Origin: Kibdelosporangium banguiense
Lineage (GTDB): Bacteria; Actinomycetota; Actinomycetes; Mycobacteriales; Pseudonocardiaceae
Length of the DNA stretch: 64,000 bases
NCBI RefSeq assembly: GCF_017876405.1
Contig: NZ_JAGINW010000001.1
Span: 5,221,203 to 5,285,202, forward strand
Direction: 5' to 3'
A program made the translations under genes and the position numbers. The notes below the pieces were generated by a model. The model saw only the letters and a program-made list of their open reading frames with translations. It ran no database searches and was not told the DNA's origin. How positions within the stretch are numbered: position 1 is the stretch's first letter; every line of letters begins with the position of its first letter. Shown here one piece after another: positions 25,727-33,767 of the stretch.

Positions 25727-27316
25727 TCAGGCTCCTGGGTTGCGCAGTGAGTGGCCGGCCAGAGCACCGGTGTGTGTTCCGTCGTCGATCACAGGAACGC
25801 CGTTGACCAGCACATACGGGATGCCGGTCGCGACCTGCCGCGGCTGGTCGAACGTCGCGGTGTCGGCGACTGTGTCCGGGTCGAACAGCACGAGGTCGGC
25901 GGCGTAACCCTCACGGATCAGGCCGCGATCGCTGAGACGCAAACGATTGGCGGCGCGCCCGGTCAGGTGTGCGACGCACTCCTCCAATTCGAGAACGCCG
26001 AGCTCGCGGACGTATTTCGCCAGGTAGCGGGGGAATGTGCCCCAGGCGCGGGGGTGCGGGCGTTCACCGACGAGCAGCCCGTCGCTGCCGCCCGTGTGCG
26101 CCGGGTGCTTCATGATCGCCTGGACGTTGTCCTCGTGTCCCACGTGCATCAGGCACGAGGTACCCATCCGCTCGGCGACCAACACGTCGAAGTACAAGTC
26201 CGACGGTGCTTGGCCGGTCCGGCGTGCCGACTCGGCGATGCTGTGCCCGACCAGCTGCGAGTTCTCGTCCTTGCGGACACCGTTGATCTCGATGGAATCC
26301 CAGTCGACCGGGACGCCGTGACAGCCGTCCGAGCCGTTCTCCTCGAGGTCCACACGAATGCGTTCGCGTGTGTCCGGATCGGTCAGCCGCCCTAGTGTGA
26401 CGTCCGGGCCGCCTTCCGTGGACCAACTTGGCAGCAAGGCGGATAGGTAGGTTGCTCCCGGCAAATATGGATAGGTGTCCAGCGTGATGTCGCAGCCGTC
26501 GGCTATCGCTTCGTCCAGCAAGGCGAGTAGCTCGACGCCGCGCCCTTTGTTCACGGGAAAGTTCATGGTGGCGTGCGCCAGATGCAGCGGGCAGCCCGAT
26601 CGCCGGGAGACGTCCACCATTTCGGTGTACGCCTCTAGCGCGCCTGCGCCATAGCTGCGGTGGTGCGGGCTGTAGTAGCCGCCGCCTTTGCCCGTGACCT
26701 CGCACAGTGCCACGAGTTCCTCGGTGTCCGCGTACATCCCGGGGGTGTAGGTCAGCCCGGAGGACAGGCCCATCGCACCTTCGGCCAGGCCGGTCGCGAC
26801 GATCTGGCGCATCCGGTCCATTTCGGACTCGGTCGGCGGCCGCGCTTCCCAGCCGACCACCATCATCCGGATTGTGCCCTGTGGCAACAGATATGCGGCG
26901 TTGACCGCGATGCCCTGGTCGAGCCGATCGAGATATTCCCCGACACTGCGCCAGTTCCAGTCGAAGCCCGCGGGATCGTCGTTCCACCCTGCCAGCTGGG
27001 ACCGCAGACCGGCCAGTGTCTCGTCGTTGACCGGCGCGTACGACAGGCCGTCCTGGCCGTAGACCTCGCTCGTGACGCCCTGCGAGACCTTGGCCAGATG
27101 ATCCGGCTTGGCCAGGACCTGCAGGTCGGAATGGGAATGCATGTCGATGAACCCGGGTGACAGCACCAGGCCGCGTGCGTCGATCACCCGTGTGCCGTCC
27201 AGCCTGCGTCCGGTCGAGATCTCCGCGATCCGGCCCGCCTGAACACCCACGTCGGCTTGGTAACGCGGCGCTCCGGTGCCATCCACGACCGTTGCCCCGC
27301 GGACTACGATGTCCAT
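25727..27316 (-). CDS. N-acyl-D-amino-acid deacylase-family amidohydrolase
   Basis: 529 residues, amidohydrolase superfamily, D-aminoacylase group. The metal HxH is DMHSHSD (H60, H62); later YYSPHHRSYG, LHLAHATMNF, SCLMHVGHEDN and TGGSDGLLVGERPHPRAWGTFPRYL match the family. The metal-bridging cysteine of classical D-aminoacylases (GNCG) is replaced: G87-Q88-D89-G90. This may mark a subgroup with another substrate. In this operon the likely reaction is removal of acetate from an N-acetylated amino-sugar acid (N-acetyl-D-glucosaminate), whose C2 amino acid resembles a D-amino acid. It lies 10 nt after the deaminase gene. Confidence 0.82.
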   Translation of the reverse strand: MDIVVRGATVVDGTGAPRYQADVGVQAGRIAEISTGRRLDGTRVIDARGLVLSPGFIDMHSHSDLQVLAKPDHLAKVSQGVTSEVYGQDGLSYAPVNDETLAGLRSQLAGWNDDPAGFDWNWRSVGEYLDRLDQGIAVNAAYLLPQGTIRMMVVGWEARPPTESEMDRMRQIVATGLAEGAMGLSSGLTYTPGMYADTEELVALCEVTGKGGGYYSPHHRSYGAGALEAYTEMVDVSRRSGCPLHLAHATMNFPVNKGRGVELLALLDEAIADGCDITLDTYPYLPGATYLSALLPSWSTEGGPDVTLGRLTDPDTRERIRVDLEENGSDGCHGVPVDWDSIEINGVRKDENSQLVGHSIAESARRTGQAPSDLYFDVLVAERMGTSCLMHVGHEDNVQAIMKHPAHTGGSDGLLVGERPHPRAWGTFPRYLAKYVRELGVLELEECVAHLTGRAANRLRLSDRGLIREGYAADLVLFDPDTVADTATFDQPRQVATGIPYVLVNGVPVIDDGTHTGALAGHSLRNPGA

Positions 27317-27326
27317 ATCGGACTCC

Positions 27327-28622
27327 TCAGAAATAGGTCCGGATGAAGTCGACCACGGTCTCGCCGTCCGCGCCGACCGCGGGCAGCAGCTGCCACTTGT
27401 CGAACACCGTGCACGGATGCGACAGGCCCAGGCCGATCCAGTCGCCGACCTGGACGTCAGCGCCGTTCGGGCTGAGGAACGCGTGCTGGTCGTTCAGCGA
27501 GGTGATCTCGGCCCCGGCCAACGGTTTGGTCACGCCGTCGCGGCGGATCAGCTGTGGCTCAGGCAGTCCCTCGTCGAAGGACGCGTCGCGCTTGCCGATC
27601 GTCAGCAACGCCAGGTTGTTCTCGGGTTTCGACGTGACCTGTGCCCAAGCCCGCAGGGCGCTTCGGAAACTCGGTGTGCCTTCGATCCGGGAGTTCGCGC
27701 CGAGCGGGGAATTCTCCCGGTAAAAGCCGTCGTCATGGGTCACATAGGCGCCGCTGCGCAGCACCGGGAAGACGTTCAGCCCGTCGGGCCATGGCTGGGT
27801 CAGGGCGTCGGCGACGTGGTCGAAGTAGGCGCTGCCGCCGACAGTGACGATCACCCGATCGGGGTCTTCGAACTTGTCCGCGAGCGCGGCTGTCACCTCG
27901 CGGATGCTCGCCAGGAACGCGTCGATCGTGGCCAGGGCGTCCGGGGAGGCGTCATGAGCCAGCGAGCCTTCCCATCCGGACGTGCCGACCAGCTTCAGTA
28001 CAGGGCTCGCGACGATCGCGTCGGCGACAGCGATGGCCGTTTCCGGTGTGCGAGCGCCTGTCCGTGCGCCGGGTGCACCGATCTCCACGAGTACGTTGAC
28101 CTGGTGTTCTGTGCCCTGGAGGGCCTCGGTCATCAGCTCGACGGCCTTGACGGAATCGGCCCAGCAGAAGAACTCGAACCCGGGGTCCCTGGCCAGTTCA
28201 CCAGCCAGCCAGCGCAGCGCGTTCGGGTCGACGAGCTGGTTGGCCAGCATGATCCGGCTGACGCCGAACGCGCGGTAGACCCGTAGCTGGCTCGCGTTCG
28301 CCGTGGTGATCGCCCAGCAACCGGCTTCGAGCTGGCGCTGGAACAGCTGCGGCGCCATCGTCGTCTTGCCGTGTGGTGACAGAGCGACACCTTGGGATTC
28401 GCACCAACGGCGCATGGTCGCGAGGTTGTGATCGATGGCATCGTTGTCGAGCACGACCAGCGGGCCGACAAAGCCGTCGGTGAACAGCTTCGGGCCGCTG
28501 AGCAGCGCTTCGGCCACGGTTTTGCCGAACAGCGCGTCCGGCAGGCCCTTGAAACGCCAGTCGATCACCTCCTCGGCCAGGCGTGCGACCGCGACCTGAT
28601 CGATGCTCGCCGGTTCGACCAT
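27327..28622 (-). CDS. PLP-dependent D-amino-acid deaminase/dehydratase (DSD/D-threonine aldolase fold)
   Basis: 431 residues from ATG 28622, preceded by AAGGGTGG. It has an alanine-racemase-like N-terminal barrel with PLP lysine K86 in LSPHGKTTM, and a C-terminal D-serine dehydratase-like domain with the metal-type HPC motif (GLSHPCTVFDKW). Family members deaminate or cleave D-amino acids. In this operon the fitting substrate is D-glucosaminate, a D-configured beta-hydroxy amino acid, giving 2-keto-3-deoxygluconate and ammonia; a D-glucosaminate dehydratase activity is known in pseudomonads. A RidA protein is encoded across the divergent promoter, as expected when enamine intermediates form. 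First gene of a five-gene operon. Confidence 0.8.
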   Translation of the reverse strand: MVEPASIDQVAVARLAEEVIDWRFKGLPDALFGKTVAEALLSGPKLFTDGFVGPLVVLDNDAIDHNLATMRRWCESQGVALSPHGKTTMAPQLFQRQLEAGCWAITTANASQLRVYRAFGVSRIMLANQLVDPNALRWLAGELARDPGFEFFCWADSVKAVELMTEALQGTEHQVNVLVEIGAPGARTGARTPETAIAVADAIVASPVLKLVGTSGWEGSLAHDASPDALATIDAFLASIREVTAALADKFEDPDRVIVTVGGSAYFDHVADALTQPWPDGLNVFPVLRSGAYVTHDDGFYRENSPLGANSRIEGTPSFRSALRAWAQVTSKPENNLALLTIGKRDASFDEGLPEPQLIRRDGVTKPLAGAEITSLNDQHAFLSPNGADVQVGDWIGLGLSHPCTVFDKWQLLPAVGADGETVVDFIRTYF

Positions 28623-28636
28623 CTCGCCACCCTTCA

Positions 28637-28654
28637 TTGCGTATGTTGCAACGC
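28637..28654. promoter_or_regulatory. Shared inverted-repeat operator between deaminase and kinase genes
   Basis: TTGCGTATGTTGCAACGC contains TTGC-N7-GCAA; 16 of 18 bases equal the site at 22340-22357 before dasA. An overlapping GCAA-N6-TTGC continues to 28661. It lies in the 118-bp divergent control region of the two catabolic transcripts, next to the deaminase start. Most likely bound by the IclR protein encoded at 29700-30443. Confidence 0.7.
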
Positions 28655-28740
28655 CTATTGCGCGATGTGATGCGGTGGTGTGTAGCATCCCCATCGCCGT
28701 CAGGTCAACGTCGCTGCCCGGGAAGGATGGAGATACGCCA

Positions 28741-29703
28741 GTGGAGACCGATGTGCTGTGCCTCGGCGAGACCATGGCGCTGTTCGTGCCGGGTGAGCCG
28801 GGACCGGTGGACCAGGTCCGCACGTGGATCCGGACCTTCGGCGGCGCCGAGTCCAATGTGGCCTGCAACCTGGCCATGCTGGGGCTGCGGGCCGGCTGGG
28901 TGAGCGCGGTGGGGCAGGACGCCTTCGGCAAAGCCCTGCTCGCCGCGGTCGGATCGGCGGGGGTGGACGTGTCCGGGGTGGTCGTGGACCCGGCCCGGCC
29001 GACTGGGCTCTACATCAAGGAAAGCAACGCGGGCGGCAGCCCGGTCCGGTATTACCGGCAGGGTTCCGCGGCGTCCGGAATGGGCCCGGAATTGCTGGAC
29101 AAGCTCGACCTGAATGTCCGCGTCCTGCATTTGACCGGCATTACCGCCGCGCTTTCCGATTCGTGTCTTGACTTGACGCGGGCGCTGTTCGCGGTGCCCA
29201 GGCCGACCCACAAGCTGTCGTTCGACCTCAACTGGCGCCCCAAGTTGTGGGCGTCCCGCGACCCTGCCGTGCTCCGGGAACTGGCCAATGCGGCCGACAT
29301 TGTCCTGGCCGGTGACGACGAAACGCAGGAAGTCTGGGGCACCAGTGATCCCGCGGAGATTCGCCGGATTCTGCCGGGACCGTCGAGCCTGGTCATCAAA
29401 CACGGGGCCCGTGGTGCGACATTGCTGGAAAACGGTGAGCAGGTTTTCCAGCCCGCCTTACGTGTCGACGTCGTCGAGCCGGTCGGTGCCGGTGACGCCT
29501 TCGCAGCCGGGTTCCTGGCCGCGACACTGGCCGGGCAGACTCCGGTCAGACGGCTGCGATCAGGCCATCTGCAGGCTGCCGTGGCATTGCGGACGCATGA
29601 TGATGTCGGCACGCCGTTGCCGCCTGAGCTGGTGAACACGCTGCTCGGCGCGGACGAAGGTGCGTGGGCAGCGGCCCACCTGACCGGACAGGGAGTCTCA
29701 TGA
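28741..29703 (+). CDS. kdgK: PfkB-family sugar-acid kinase (2-keto-3-deoxygluconate kinase type)
   Basis: 320 residues from GTG 28741. Ribokinase fold: GGAESNVACNLAMLG near residue 34, and the PfkB signature PVGAGDAFAAGF with catalytic D252. The overall pattern (CLGETMALFVP start, YYRQGSAASGM, FDLNWRPKLW) is that of KDG kinases rather than fructokinases. It would convert KDG to KDPG, the substrate of the aldolase in the divergent operon. The IclR gene overlaps its stop (ATGA), so regulator and kinase are co-expressed. Confidence 0.82.
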   Translation: METDVLCLGETMALFVPGEPGPVDQVRTWIRTFGGAESNVACNLAMLGLRAGWVSAVGQDAFGKALLAAVGSAGVDVSGVVVDPARPTGLYIKESNAGGSPVRYYRQGSAASGMGPELLDKLDLNVRVLHLTGITAALSDSCLDLTRALFAVPRPTHKLSFDLNWRPKLWASRDPAVLRELANAADIVLAGDDETQEVWGTSDPAEIRRILPGPSSLVIKHGARGATLLENGEQVFQPALRVDVVEPVGAGDAFAAGFLAATLAGQTPVRRLRSGHLQAAVALRTHDDVGTPLPPELVNTLLGADEGAWAAAHLTGQGVS

Positions 29704-30443
29704 GCCAAAGTTTGGACAGGGCTTTGACCTTGCTGGACGCCCTGGCTGAAGGCCCGAAAACGCTCGACCAGCTCGCCGAGACCATCAGCGTGCACAAGTC
29801 GACAGTCCTTCGGCTGCTCCGCACGCTGGAAACACATCGTTTCGTACAGCGCGAAGGCGTGCGGTACTACCGGCTAGGGACAGCGCTGTTCGACTTGGCG
29901 CATCGGTCCCTTGAGGACCGTGACGTCCGCCGTAGCGTTGAGCCCGCGCTACGCGAACTCAACGCCCAGACCGGGCACACCGTGCACCTGGCTTCGTTCG
30001 AGGACGGCGAAGTCGTGTACATCGACAAGTTCGAGAGCCGTCACCAGGTACGGATGTACTCCCGGATCGGCAAACGCGCAGCCTTGCACTGTACGGCCGT
30101 CGCCAAGGTTCTCGTCTCGTCCTTCCCGGACGCGCGGCGCCGTGAGATCGCGGCCTCCATCGACTACGTCAAGAAAACCGAGAACACGATCCTGACCCCC
30201 GAGGCGTATCTGACCGAGCTGGCGACCGTCGCCGCTCGCGGTTACGCCATCGACAACTCCGAGCACGAGGACTTCATCCACTGCGTGGCAGCCCCGATCC
30301 GCGGCCCCCGCGGCGAAGTCCTCGCCGCGATGTCGCTGTCGGTCCCGAAGGTACTGTTGGATCTTGACGGACTGCTCGCCCTCGTGCCGGACCTGTTGCG
30401 CGCGGCGGAAAAAGCATCCGCCGAGTGCGGTTACCACCGATAG
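29700..30443 (+). CDS. IclR-family transcriptional regulator
   Basis: 247 residues, start fixed by ATGA overlap with the kinase stop. An N-terminal winged HTH occupies residues 1-65 (LDQLAETISVHKSTVLRLLRTLE). The IclR effector domain follows, with VVYIDKFESRHQVRMYSRIG and the DNSEHEDFIHCVAAPI ligand-pocket region. IclR proteins commonly sense sugar acids or their breakdown products; KDG or KDPG is the natural guess here. Its likely sites are the two TTGC-N7-GCAA repeats at 28637 and 22340. Confidence 0.87.
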   Translation: MSQSLDRALTLLDALAEGPKTLDQLAETISVHKSTVLRLLRTLETHRFVQREGVRYYRLGTALFDLAHRSLEDRDVRRSVEPALRELNAQTGHTVHLASFEDGEVVYIDKFESRHQVRMYSRIGKRAALHCTAVAKVLVSSFPDARRREIAASIDYVKKTENTILTPEAYLTELATVAARGYAIDNSEHEDFIHCVAAPIRGPRGEVLAAMSLSVPKVLLDLDGLLALVPDLLRAAEKASAECGYHR

Positions 30444-30454
30444 GAAGGAACAAG

Positions 30455-30832
30455 ATGGCCAGGACCTTCATCCAGCCGGAGGGCCACGCGAAACCGGCGG
30501 TGCCGCTGGCGCACGGCGTGCGCAAGGGCAACATCCTCCAGGTTGCCGGCCAGGTCGCGTTCAACTCGGCCGGTGAGGTCGTCGGCACCACCGTGGCCGA
30601 ACAGACCCGCCAGGTCTTGGACAACGTCAAAGCCGTCCTCGAAGCAGGCGGCGCCACCCTGGGCGACGTGGTGATGTACCGCGTCTACCTGACCGACGTC
30701 GCCCACTTCGGCGAGCTCAACGAGGCCTACTCCGCCTACCTGGGCACCGACTTCCCAGCCCGCACAACGGTGTACGTCGGCCTTCCGCCCGGTCTGCTGG
30801 TGGAGATCGACGCTCTGGCCGTCGTGGACTGA
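30455..30832 (+). CDS. RidA/YjgF-family enamine/imine deaminase
   Basis: 125 residues from ATG 30455 (GGAAGGAA upstream), 11 nt after the IclR gene. RidA features: GVRKGNILQVAGQVAFNS, TRQVLDNVKAVLEAGGATL, the arginine in MYRVYLTD, and the LVEIDALAVV end. RidA proteins hydrolyse reactive 2-aminoacrylate-type enamines and imines released by PLP dehydratases. Its place in this regulon supports the reading of the divergent PLP enzyme as a deaminating dehydratase. Confidence 0.87.
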   Translation: MARTFIQPEGHAKPAVPLAHGVRKGNILQVAGQVAFNSAGEVVGTTVAEQTRQVLDNVKAVLEAGGATLGDVVMYRVYLTDVAHFGELNEAYSAYLGTDFPARTTVYVGLPPGLLVEIDALAVVD

Positions 30833-30841
30833 GGCGCACGG

Positions 30842-30882
30842 GCGTGGTGAGCGGCGAAGCGAGCCTTCGCCGCTCACCACGC
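30842..30882. terminator. Bidirectional terminator hairpin
   Basis: Arms GCGTGGTGAGCGGCGAAG (30842-30859) and CTTCGCCGCTCACCACGC (30865-30882) pair perfectly over 18 bp around CGAGC. It lies between the convergent RidA and LuxR genes, with a short T-rich run (TTTGCTTG) on the + strand side. Confidence 0.8.
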
Positions 30883-30933
30883 TTTGCTTGTCGTGCCGGC
30901 TTTCTGGGTTGGCCGGAGGTGTCCGAAACGAGG

Positions 30934-31986
30934 TCAAGGGTGGATCTTCGCGACGAGTTCGCCGCGGCTGCTCACGCCGACTTTGCCGAACACCGACTTG
31001 AGGTGGTCCTGGACGGTGTGCGCGGAGATGTCGAGGCGGGCAGCGATGTCCGAAGTGGAGCGTCCGGCGATCACCTCGTGGCATACATCGCGTTCGCGGG
31101 CGGTCAGACCGTAAGCCGCGAACAGCACGCCCAGCAGTTCGCCGCCGGCGGGCCGCTTGATCGTCACCACGGTTTCGTCCTGGTCGCCGTCTGAGATCAA
31201 TCTGCTTGCCTGTATGAGGATCCAGCTGCCGTTCGCGCCCCGGACGCGGGCTTGGAACGTGCCTGAAGCACGTGCGCTGGCGACGACTGCGCGCACGATG
31301 ACGGCGAAGCGCCCGGGAGCGATCCGGTCGAACTGGTCGCGCCAAGACTCGACCGCCGCGGTGCCGGCTCGGATCGAGCCTTCGGAGTCGACGACGACAA
31401 TCGCGGGTTCGCCGGCACCTTGGCTGTCGCTGCACCGGGCGGCGACGCGGGTCGCGGCGGCCAGGGCGGACGCCACGGAATCCATGAACTCGACCTCGCG
31501 GTCGCTGAACTCGCCGCGGCGCACCAGACCGGCCGCGCCCCAGCACACCTCATCGGCCTGGAATATCACGCGAAGTTCGTGGCTCAACCCGAGTGGCCGC
31601 CACACCTCGTTGAGACGGCCGCTGCCTGCGATTTCGGCACGGGGGAGGTCGGACAGGCGGGCCGTGGCCGTCGCGCGCCGGGCGAGCGTGGCGAAGGTGT
31701 GCGGTTCGGTGCCGGAGTACTCGTAATTTGCGAGCAAAGGCTCATATTGCTGCGGGATCCGGTTCGTGCCGCTGGTCATCGAACTGATCATCGCGGTGTC
31801 CGGGTCCATCGACGCCCAGCAGGTCAGGTCGGCCGGCACGACCTTCTCCACGACGGTGATCGCAGCCGAATGCAGCTCGGCGACCTCAAGGCCCGCCGTC
31901 GCGAGCGCGGCGATCTCCCGCCGCGCGCTGAGCGCACGACCCTCCCACATGGCCGAAGTATGCGCCTGGAAACCAGCGGCCGACAT
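30934..31986 (-). CDS. LuxR-family transcriptional regulator with GAF-like sensor domain
   Basis: 350 residues. The C-terminal 60 carry a LuxR/NarL helix-turn-helix (LTARERDVCHEVIAGRSTSDIAARL...HTVQDHLKSVF). The N-terminal 170 residues look like a GAF-type ligand domain, and the middle has a PAS-like stretch (AIVVVDSEGSIRAGTAAVESW). No receiver aspartate motif is present, so it is probably ligand-controlled rather than phosphorylated. Divergent from the cupin/DUF1304 pair, with only 14 nt between the start codons. Confidence 0.8.
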   Translation of the reverse strand: MSAAGFQAHTSAMWEGRALSARREIAALATAGLEVAELHSAAITVVEKVVPADLTCWASMDPDTAMISSMTSGTNRIPQQYEPLLANYEYSGTEPHTFATLARRATATARLSDLPRAEIAGSGRLNEVWRPLGLSHELRVIFQADEVCWGAAGLVRRGEFSDREVEFMDSVASALAAATRVAARCSDSQGAGEPAIVVVDSEGSIRAGTAAVESWRDQFDRIAPGRFAVIVRAVVASARASGTFQARVRGANGSWILIQASRLISDGDQDETVVTIKRPAGGELLGVLFAAYGLTARERDVCHEVIAGRSTSDIAARLDISAHTVQDHLKSVFGKVGVSSRGELVAKIHP

Positions 31987-32000
31987 CCCAGATTCAGGGG

Positions 32001-32441
32001 ATGGAGATGTCTGTGCACTATTCCTACTGTCAGTCCATGACGCATTTCAGCACTCTGGGTGAAGGTCAGGAACTGGATTCACCGGACGCCAAGATCACCG
32101 TGAAGATCGATGCCGAACACACCGGCGGCGCTTACGAACTGTTCGAAGTCGACGCTCCGCGTGGTCCCACCATGCCTCAGCACGGCACGCCGTGGGCCAA
32201 GTCGTACTACGTGCTGCACGGCCGGATGGGTGTGCTGGTCGACGGCGAGATGTTCGACATGGGACCAGGGTCGTCGATCACGATCCCGCCCAACGCCATG
32301 CACACGTTCACTGTGCACACGCCTTCAGTGAAATTTCTAGCCGTCAGTCTCACCGACGCGATGGGCAAGTTCTTTCGCGATATCAATGGCAGCACGGCGC
32401 CCGAGAAAGTCGCCGCACAACACGGGATCACAGTGGCATGA
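32001..32441 (+). CDS. Cupin-domain protein
   Basis: 146 residues from ATG 32001; ATG 32007 and 32037 are alternatives. A single cupin domain is evident: motif 1 around AKSYYVLHGRMGVLVDGE and motif 2 GPGSSITIPPNAMHTFTV. Several of the usual motif 1 metal ligands are not obvious, so it may be a binding rather than catalytic cupin. It overlaps the DUF1304 gene by ATGA and is divergent from the LuxR gene, its likely regulator. Confidence 0.75.
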   Translation: MEMSVHYSYCQSMTHFSTLGEGQELDSPDAKITVKIDAEHTGGAYELFEVDAPRGPTMPQHGTPWAKSYYVLHGRMGVLVDGEMFDMGPGSSITIPPNAMHTFTVHTPSVKFLAVSLTDAMGKFFRDINGSTAPEKVAAQHGITVA

Positions 32442-32842
32442 ACGTCATCGCGCAGATCTTCGCCGGTATCGCGGCTCTCATCCACGTCGTCGTCTGGGTC
32501 TGGGAGAGCTTCCTGTTCCGCAGCCCACGCATTCACAACGGCATCTTCAGCGTCGCCACCGAACATGTGCCGCCGGTCATGCTGTGGGCGTTCAACGTCG
32601 GCTTCTACAACCTGTTCCTGGGCTCCGGCACGATCATCGGGCTGGTCATGGTCAACAGCGGCAATGTGGATGCCGGTCGCGCGCTCGTGCTGTACACGTG
32701 CGGGTTCATGGCGCTGGCCGGCGTCGTGCTCGGGATCTCCGACCGGCTGGCTCTCGGGCGGCCCAAAGGATCGGGACTGGGCGGCGCCGTCTCACAGGCA
32801 ACGCCGCCACTTCTGGCCATTGTCATCACGGTCTTGACGTGA
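32438..32842 (+). CDS. DUF1304 membrane protein
   Basis: 134 residues with four membrane segments and the family stretch ALIHVVVWVWESFLF, followed by AFNVGFYNLFLGSGTIIGL. DUF1304 proteins are small integral membrane proteins of unknown function. Start fixed by ATGA overlap with the cupin stop. Its 3' end is one base from that of the convergent IclR gene. Confidence 0.82.
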   Translation: MNVIAQIFAGIAALIHVVVWVWESFLFRSPRIHNGIFSVATEHVPPVMLWAFNVGFYNLFLGSGTIIGLVMVNSGNVDAGRALVLYTCGFMALAGVVLGISDRLALGRPKGSGLGGAVSQATPPLLAIVITVLT

Positions 32843-32843
32843 G

Positions 32844-33665
32844 CTATTCGCGCTGGATCTCAGCAGGCACTCTCGCCGAACCGAACACGCGAGATATCTC
32901 GATGCCGTAGCGCATCACGATCGGCCCGACTTCTCGCACCCTGGCGGGCTTCATCCGGGATGCCAGCGAGGACACCGACAGCGCGCCGATGACCTCCTCG
33001 GTGTGGTCGAAGATCGGGGCCGCGACACAGCGGACCTCCTCCTCGTTCTCCCGGTCGTCGATCGCGTAGCCGCGCCTGCGAACCCGCGCGAGGTCCGCCC
33101 GCAGCGCCTCGGGATCAGTCAGCGTTCGGTCGGTCACGGCCTCCAGGCCACGGTCGATGGCCGCCTGGACGGCTTCGGCAGGCAGCCACGCGAGGATCGC
33201 TTTCCCCACCGCTGTCCGGTATGCGGGCACCCGGTTGCCGATCCGGGACGCCATCCGGACCTGGTGGGTGTCCTCGACCTTGTCGATGTAGACCACGTCG
33301 GGTGCCTCGTAGACCACCAGGTGGCAGGTCTCGCCGAGTGTGCGTTGCATACGCCGCAACGGTTGCGCGGCAACGGTCCGCAGATCCAGCGAGGCGAGAT
33401 AGGCCTGGCCGAGCCGTAACGCGCCGTGGCCGAGCCGGAACCAGCCGGTCCGCCGGTCCCGGATGAGCAGATCGGTGTCGAGCAGGGGAGTCGTCAGGCG
33501 CAGCACGCTGCTCTTGCTGATCTGCAGGTCCTCGGCGATCCGCGACAGCGGGACACCGCGGGTTTCGTTGGCCCGGTCGGACACGTACTGAAGTACCGAA
33601 AGCGCGCGTCGCAGGGACGACGACTGGTTACGCGAACTGGGCTGACTGGACACAGTGTGAAGCAT
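32844..33665 (-). CDS. IclR-family transcriptional regulator (second)
   Basis: 273 residues. N-terminal winged HTH (LSRIAEDLQISKSSVLRLTTPLL) and effector domain (APDVVYIDKVEDTHQVRMASRIGNRVP, DDRENEEEVRCVAAPIFD). Distinct from the IclR at 29.7 kb. ATG 33665 sits 6 nt from TGGTCTGGACC (33672-33682), which resembles a DasR site; if translation starts at a later codon the site would be in the promoter. Target genes are unknown; the convergent cupin and DUF1304 genes are not obviously controlled by it. Confidence 0.85.
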   Translation of the reverse strand: MLHTVSSQPSSRNQSSSLRRALSVLQYVSDRANETRGVPLSRIAEDLQISKSSVLRLTTPLLDTDLLIRDRRTGWFRLGHGALRLGQAYLASLDLRTVAAQPLRRMQRTLGETCHLVVYEAPDVVYIDKVEDTHQVRMASRIGNRVPAYRTAVGKAILAWLPAEAVQAAIDRGLEAVTDRTLTDPEALRADLARVRRRGYAIDDRENEEEVRCVAAPIFDHTEEVIGALSVSSLASRMKPARVREVGPIVMRYGIEISRVFGSARVPAEIQRE

Positions 33666-33731
33666 GACACGTGGTCTGGACCTTTTGTCGTGACTGCTCC
33701 AAATGAGGCGGGCACCGCGTGACCGACGATA

Positions 33732-33747
33732 ATGAGTCGCGACTCAT
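33732..33747. promoter_or_regulatory. 16-bp perfect palindrome, TetR operator
   Basis: ATGAGTCGCGACTCAT is a perfect palindrome 20 bp before the start of the TetR gene, with GAGGAGGG between. Operators of this size and form are usual for TetR autoregulation. The palindrome begins with an in-frame ATG that could be mistaken for the start codon. Confidence 0.75.
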
Positions 33748-33767
33748 GTTGTCGACGAGGAGGGCCG

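Noticed and set aside
33346..33376. GTTGCATACGCCGCAAC resembling the shared IclR-type operator
   Set aside because: It lies inside the coding sequence of the second IclR gene, spacing differs from TTGC-N7-GCAA, and the residues encoded are conserved family sequence.
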